A stretch of 64,000 nt of DNA from Balanoglossus misakiensis (Eukaryota > Hemichordata), in assembly GCA_040954595.2 (NCBI GenBank), contig CM082586.2:6014001-6078000 (forward strand). Direction: 5' to 3'. Positions 57,401 through 64,000 of the stretch are shown here, piece after piece (position 1 is the first letter of the stretch; each line of letters starts with the position of its first letter). Below the pieces are notes generated by a model. The model made no database searches and was not told where the DNA came from. It was given only the letters and a program-made list of their open reading frames with translations. The position numbers were made by a program, and so were the translations under genes.

Positions 57401-58399
57401 CCCTTATATAACGCTCTGTGACGTCGATCCCACCTTTGTCAGTGAATTTTGCATATCAGCCTGCTTGTGGGTTAAACCCCGTTATCGCCATTTGCACTCG
57501 CAATGTCAGAGATACGAGTACGTGCTGTGTCAATGTTGCTCGCCGCTGTGTCACATTTTAGTCCAAACCAACAAAAGACAACCCTGAAGTGATGGTATTT
57601 TATATAAATTGTAAAATTTTATAATTTGGACAAGTTTTAAGGTTTAAGGTAATGATGGCACAAATCAATAGCGATGTCGTCCTATTTATCACCAGTAGTA
57701 AGCTGATCATATAAAAGACCTTTATGGACAATATCACACGAAACAGACATGTCAAGATGGTTGGATTTAAAGGTGCATTTCATTATTTCTATAAAAAAAA
57801 ACTGAGGTTGTAGAATGTATATTCTTTCAAATTGTGCGAAGGAGCGCAATCCACGCAAAACGTAGAACAATATTTGTTCGAATTTACTTCAAGTTATCAG
57901 GAAAATGTCCATATGTTTAGTTTCCTTACCACCAAAAAACGATAGAAATATGCTATAAATAAAAAATAGATACCCATATACTATGCAAAGGAAGTGAAAG
58001 CAGCCTTGAAGTGAGTGCCTTAGAAAGACATTACGGATATTTATTACATCATGTAAATAATATTTTATCTGTACAAAGTGCTGTGCCAGTTTGTACCAAA
58101 TAAAATCATGTAAATATTATGTAAGATACATTGTGCCTTTGACGTCTGTACTTATGTCGCTTTATGTCAACTTGCTCTGTAAAAACAGAAGGGGAAAAGC
58201 AATGTTGTTTGGCCAGTGAGGGCGCTGCGCCCGTCGATTCACCTGGTGGAAAGGGTGGGGGTTAATCATCAACTTTCAAACACACATCAAACCACAGGTA
58301 AAAAATTAATACTTTGACTGTAAACTCTTGACCTCACCAGACGCCATTTTCTTCACTGGCGCTATATTCGTCGTCAACGCTTCCTTAGATTTGTCCACC
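57401..58399. other. Intergenic region between M28-like and neuroligin-like genes
   Basis: About 1 kb between two genes on the same strand. A+T-rich, possible AATAAA signals around 57958 and 58099. The promoter of the downstream gene should lie in the last few hundred bases; no clear element is seen. Confidence 0.5.
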
Positions 58400-61300
58400 A
58401 TGTTTCGTAGGCCAATTCTGACTTGGCTCTTCGTCCTTAGTTTCTGTCACGCGGGATTCTCGCAGTTCATCGACCCCCAGGAGGACCTCAACCCGAAAAG
58501 CAGCCCGCCACTCGACCTGGAATATGTAGACATCACACTCCCGTACTACGGCACGCTGCAGGGACTGAAGTTTCGACTGGTGACGCCAAAGTTGTCGCAC
58601 TGGCGGGAAGAGACGTTCTGGGCGGAGCAGTTCTTAGGTATTCCCTACGCCAGACCGCCGTTAGGGGAATTCCGGTTCGAGCGGCCGGTCCACGCCGATC
58701 CCTGGTCGGGACTGTACAAAGCTACGTACCACCGCAACGCGTGTCCTCAGTACGACGACTACATCAAGAAAGCTTTGCCAGATTTCGACTCGAGAAAAAT
58801 ACAAGAGGATTGCTTATATTTGAACGTATATCGTCCTTCGGTGAGTTGACATTGCCAAGTTTTAAATTTCCATTGTATTTGACGGAGGAAATATCCAATA
58901 TTTCGTGAAACGCATTTCATTGCGTGTGAAATTCCAATGTGGTTGCCTCATCATGATATTGTTATTGTTTTATCTTGACGAGGATGTACGTGGGCGATGG
59001 TGTTGAGAATTAGTGATTGTCAGATGTCAATGTGCAAACCGCCTTCAGAAGTTGGTCAGAAATACCTGCCGGTGTTATATCCTAGTATGGCAGACAGACA
59101 GAGAGACAGATAGACAGGCAGGCAGACAGACAGACAGACAGTAAAGCAAAGCAAAGCAAAACAAAGCAAAGCATGAATATGCCAGTCTCGTTTATAAATA
59201 CGTTCTGTCTGTTTACTGGAATACTACTGACTTTGTGTAACACTGTTTTTCTCTACAAAAGAAATCCTCGTATGATCCTCAACTCCCTGTGATGGTATTC
59301 TTTCACGGCGGCGATTGGAATCATGGGACGGCCGAGATGTACAACGCCACCTCCTTGGCGGCCACCAAAGATGTTGTCGTGGTAACATTCAATTACCGAC
59401 TTGGCGCGCTTGGTGAGTGTCTCGGTGTTAACTCTTCAGTGGCGAGTTGTTTTTTATCACAAAAATGGCCAAGTCATACTTGGACCACTGAGGAAAATAT
59501 AAATATATAAATATATCACTTTTTTGTAATTATTAAAATGTCTTTTTCACTTAACAGGGTTTCTCAGCACTGAAGATGAATACTCGCGTGGTAACTACGG
59601 TCTGTGGGACCAGTTGGAAGCCCTCAAATGGGTGCAGGAGAATATCAAACATTTCGGCGGGAATAATAGAAGAGTGACGATATTTGGCGTCGGATCCGGT
59701 GCTGCCAGTGTTGGTTTGCTTCTCGTGTCGTCCTACACCACAGGTAACGTTACAGCGCCCCCATAGTATACCACTGTTACTGTCGAGCTCTGGTTTATTC
59801 TAAGGTTATATTCACGGGCATTATTTTATATATGGGTACCACGCTCGCCATTTCAACCCAATGAAGGCATTTCAAGATTTCAAGTAATATTCGACAGAAT
59901 TTACTACTTCTTTCGACTCGCATGGCCCAGACCATCTGAACGTTCTGGACGTTATCAGCATACATTATAAAGAGAAAATTTGAGTAGTGTAATCAAATTA
60001 TGTGATCCCGTCTGATGAATCGTCTTAACTGGCATAGTTTCGCCTCCACTTGTCTTTTGAGCAGATTTGTTCCACAAGGCCATCCTACAAAGTGGCACGG
60101 CGGTGTCGCCGTTTGCGGTGATACCAGAGAACTACAGTCCACGGCAGTTCGCCAGGGAGCTAGGAGACTACCATAACTGTCCCATCACCTACTCATCCTA
60201 CGAACTGGTGGAGTGTCTGAAATCGTTACCATTTACTAGTATCTACACGGTACCTGTCGAAGTAAGCACCGATAAGTATTATTTGACTTTTTGATTTTTT
60301 ACGCTTAATCAAACTTTAAACAAGAGAAGTGAGAGAGACAGAGAGACCGACGTAGAGAGAGACAGACGGACAAAGATAGCCTACGCAAATGCATGTTTAG
60401 TAGTGGCAGCTAACCTCAAAGCAAAACAACTGGGCGAATCTATTTGTTACCTCTAATAAACACACGCCTATATTTTCATGGACAGGGATGTCCGGATACT
60501 GGCGCATGGGCGCCCGTGGTGGACGGTCCTGGCAACAGTCGCTTCCTACAAGACTACCCGCTCAATTTGTTGGAAGCTGGCAAGTTTCAAGACGTCGATA
60601 TTATCAATGGGATCGTCAGAGATGAAAGGTCGTACATGCTGTGTAAGCTTTTTTCTTTGTTATTCTATCTGCCCGTTTCCTTGGGTACAATGCTGGTAGC
60701 TTTCTTGGCACTATGGTAGGCGAAGATGATCGAATTGACGCCAAATTGTCTCATTAGCTGAATCTGCAGAGGTATAAATATATGACGGCATCCCAGTCCC
60801 CCGATTGGCCAGTTTCTTTGTGACAGCAGGTGTGAGCGCTAAATGTATGCGTTATGTAACCACGGTCACGTGGTGTAAGATTTGAAATTAGGCTTGCCGA
60901 GATGCTATTGGTTAACGCGGGATTCACGTCAGCTTTCTCATTATGTAATTGGATTTTTTTTGCAGCGGGCATCCCCGGCGTCCAGTACGGCGTGCAGCCC
61001 GAGTACTTCATTGACGGCGTGCGCGAATTAGTGGAGGACCGGCATTACTTCGGAACAGATATCCTGGCAAACGTGTCGCTTTACGAGTACACCAACTGGA
61101 CGACCCCTTTCAACGAATCGTCAATCAGGGAACAGTACATAGATGTGAGTAAAACTCTTCACGCAGTTCACGTTTGATCGTGTCGATAGCAAACGCTTGC
61201 CATTCAAATTGACAAGATCATTGTGTCAATGCATTATTTGGAAATCACAAGTAAAATTCAATTTTGTGATCTGTTTCTTCTTTCAGTTGCTCACTGACCG

Positions 61301-62304
61301 GGATTTCGTAGCCCCGATGATACAAACCAATCGGTATCACAGCGAGTCAGGAGAAAATAACGTTTTCATGTACACGTTCAACTATCGTTCTAACCAATCA
61401 AAAGTCCCCGCCTGGATGGGTAAGTTTCATTGACTTCACGTCATTCATTTTATATGTAGCCCCCTAATGTATTGTGAGTGAGTACGTTTATGACTGTATG
61501 TGTGATTGAGGTTGTGTTGTGAAGGGGATTTTGAGTGAGTGAGTGAGTGTTATTCTCCAAAACATGGAGACAATCTCTCTCTGTCGAGTCACTATTAACG
61601 CTCAAGGTGTTCAGCAAAAACGTCATGCCAGTTTTCCTTTGTTTGTAATCGTGGGGCGATTTCTCTTTGCATCAAGGCGTTCCACACACCGAAGATATAC
61701 CATACATCTTTGGCGAACCGTTCAGCCGGGCGGCCACTGACAAACACAACTGGACCAACGATGATCGCGCCCTCAGCGACCTGATGATGACTATGTGGGC
61801 GAACTTTGCCAAATACGGGTGAGTTCTCCGGACTGGGTCATGACATGGAATAGGAATTAAAAAAAAAAGACTTTTCCAACATAACGTCCAAGCATCTCTG
61901 CAGATTCATAATTGTTCTTACAGTTTGTATACTAAGCAAATGAAAAATGAGAGAATTTCCTCTCTTTTTATTTCAGAAATCCGACGCCCGTACCAGGCGA
62001 GGTACACGAACCGCCGGACTACCAGGAACCGTCCTACCCGGCCCAGCCCTATGACTACACGGACATTGAATGGTATCCCTACAAAGCCGTCGTGAACGAG
62101 ACCTACCTGCACATCGACGCGAACTGTTCCGTGGAACTCGAGTACAGGAGTAGGAAGGCCGCCTTCTGGAACGTCCTCATGCCGAAATTGGCTCCGGCGG
62201 CCGACAAGCCGCCTACGTGGTACTACTCGTCGTCTTCGGTCATTTTCGCGAGTCAAACGACTGTTTTGTTGTGGTTATGTGCCGTTCTGTTGTTATACAT
62301 TTAA
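58400..62304 (+). CDS. Cholinesterase-like adhesion protein (neuroligin-like), nucleophile lost, probably GPI-anchored
   Basis: 637 residues. Exons: 58400-58840, 59262-59412, 59558-59743, 60065-60261, 60486-60642, 60966-61144, 61287-61419, 61677-61818, 61977-62304; phases agree and CCACCATG surrounds the start. Seen: a signal peptide (1-21), the alpha/beta-hydrolase ectodomain with [68 protein letters not shown] and RAATDKHNW. The nucleophile elbow is FGVGSGAAS (240-248): Gly243 stands where esterases have Ser in FGESAG. Glu372 (VRDERSY) and His485 ([12 protein letters not shown]) of the triad remain. [10 protein letters not shown] and the elbow resemble neuroligins, non-catalytic synaptic adhesion proteins. 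Unlike vertebrate neuroligins there is no cytoplasmic tail or PDZ ligand: the protein ends in a Ser-rich stretch and a terminal hydrophobic segment, typical of GPI attachment. Partner unknown. Confidence 0.88.
59090..59175 (+). repeat. Microsatellite (GACA/AAGC runs) in the neuroligin-like gene intron 1
   Basis: (GACA)n-type repeat passing into an AAAGC run between exons 1 and 2. Confidence 0.8.
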
Positions 62305-64000
62305 TTGACGTTTTCACTGCCTTTAGTTACTTAGAGTTTTAATACCATTGTTTTCATGACAAGCCAGTTTCGCCAGTGTACTATCGGGTCCGCCAGCTGG
62401 GGTATCGTTCGTACATTCCGCGGATGTCTGCGACGAATTTGTGTGGAGTACGGGTTAATTCCTTCCACATAAATTCTTCGGGGAAGACCCTGCGTTACAT
62501 ACCAGTATGATATGTATATGTAGTCGAGGGTATTGCGAATAGATTTTATACAGATGGTTTTTAATTTATCGTGATTTATATCAGGTCAAATCCCTGTGAT
62601 CGCTAAAGGGATGAAGGCCCGGAGTTTTATTTTACATCGAATGAGATTTACCTGTTTCACATCAGAACATATTCCAACGATTGTTAACAGTGGTTTCGCC
62701 ACTCGATATTAGCCTAGCGAACAATATTAGCAAACCAGCTGTCAAGTGTTGAAAGTGCTAAAAGTCGATGGAATCGACCCCCTCAGAAGAGAACCCGGGG
62801 TACAATTTTTTGAAAACGTGCTCCTTGAAGGATTTGCACGCATTATCGGCAAACTGTATTTATTTAGTACATCTTCTATTCCAAGTCCTTTATTTTGTAG
62901 TAGGCTTACCGCTAAGGTCAAGTGGTTTATTTCTCGTAAATTAAGTAGAATTTGCAGCTTTTTGTTTATGTACAAGTGGCTTGTGTATAAGTTTACAGTA
63001 ACCTGCATATCTATTTTGGTTGATTTAAACATCTGCCTGATACATCCGAACGGGCGCATGCCGCGCCCATGCCCCGATCTGACCAGACAACTAACGATCG
63101 TTTGGTTCCCAAAGGGATCACGGTTTTAATAAACGACGGACAAAAACAAAATGTCTCAATATCTGTTCGATTAGCTGAAGACATTGTGGAAAATAAAGTT
63201 GTCCCTTTATATGAAGACAGAATTGTGATGTTTCAGCCATGTGTGTTGCATTGACAATTTAATTTCAGGGAGCTGGCATTTCCGGACTCTAACAGGCATC
63301 TCATAAGCACTCTTGATGGGAAGTGGCACCCCCTGGCCCAGGGAAATACCGACAAATGCCTGAGCTGTCAAAGAGAAAATTAATATTACGGCGCTGCTGA
63401 TGGCGATCGACAGACTTTGTTTAGCGATATTATTCAGCTATTATATGTATAGGCTAGAAGGCTATATTATTTGTTTATTCAAAATCAGAAAACGCTTCGA
63501 ATCCATCAAATTGTTCTACCGTGTTAATCCCCGTGACCCGTTGAAGAATAATGTTCAAACCCATGTCAAAATGAAGGCCTACAGTTTATGAACACTGTTA
63601 TCTTAGCTGACAGTATCGCACCCACTGTTTATCTTAACCTATATAGGGCCGAACGCTATTAAACCTCGCCAGTATATGACAGTAAAGTAGGCCTAGAGTC
63701 AACCAAACTGTGTGCATCAGACGAGGAAAATCCACAATTTATCATCTGCATTATGCAATATCGATACGTATATGACAACACGCTAGAATAAATAACTCAT
63801 AACACAGTGAGACATGATGGTAATGACAGCTACAGGCCTATACGACTCGAACAAAAGTAGCCTATAGCCTAGCCTAGCCATGTTAGCCCAGCCGTTGTTA
63901 TCTGATTATTATGAAGTAAAGATTGGTCAAGAAAAAAAAATAAAAGCCCCCAAAATAAATTAAAACGGAAAAAATCTATTCAGAATATTAAAAGAAGTTT
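62305..64000. other. 3' flank without recognised genes
   Basis: Includes the 3' UTR of the neuroligin-like gene. Frames at 62746-63129 and 63069-63254 (+) show no domain or splice context that I can support. The last 100 bases are A-rich. Confidence 0.5.

Noticed and set aside
58400-62304. Calling the last gene acetylcholinesterase
   Set aside because: The nucleophile serine position is glycine (FGVGSG), which rules out normal esterase chemistry; neuroligin-like fits better.
62746-63254. Forward frames of 127 and 61 codons after the neuroligin-like gene
   Set aside because: No domain resemblance, no exon signals and overlapping each other in different frames.

Overview
The window is nuclear DNA of an intron-rich animal. 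Gene content, exon structure and many small interspersed inverted-repeat elements fit an invertebrate deuterostome, most likely a cephalochordate (amphioxus, Branchiostoma-like). That assignment is inferred from protein resemblance and gene order, not from a database match. I reconstructed exons by hand from splice signals. For every multi-exon gene called complete, intron phases agree and the coding length is a multiple of three.

Layout. 1-4.6 kb: intergenic with small dispersed repeats. 4.6-7.5 kb (+): a four-exon peptide-type rhodopsin-family GPCR. 8.3-11.2 kb (-): centromere protein O (CENPO), head to head with PTRHD1 (11.3-12.2 kb, +), the same arrangement as in human. 13.5-16.2 kb (-): a PRPP synthetase of the plant-type class, sharing a divergent promoter with SRRT/ARS2 (16.5-27.5 kb, +; 20 coding exons, one bounded by an AT-AC U12-type intron). 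28.4-30.1 kb (-): an intronless GM2/GD2-synthase-like glycosyltransferase. 31.2-36.0 kb: a cluster of small two-exon genes and gene fragments sharing a domain that I liken to the ParB/sulfiredoxin fold; the conserved first exon is joined to different second exons. 38.3-42.5 kb (-): a two-exon BTB protein. 45.8-57.4 kb (+): a secreted, probably GPI-anchored M28 peptidase-like protein that seems to lack the general base. 58.4-62.3 kb (+): a secreted, probably GPI-anchored neuroligin/cholinesterase-like protein whose nucleophile serine is glycine. 62.3-64 kb: nothing recognised.

How the parts relate. The left half holds housekeeping genes: kinetochore (CENPO), translation quality control (PTRHD1), nucleotide precursor synthesis (PRS-like) and nuclear RNA processing (SRRT), arranged in divergent and convergent pairs with short intergenic gaps. 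The right half is lineage-variable: a duplicating domain family with coding fragments at duplication edges, and two neighbouring extracellular proteins that look like catalytically silenced hydrolases on membrane anchors. These two parts, with the plant-type PRPP synthetase and the U12 intron, are the most rewarding to follow up.
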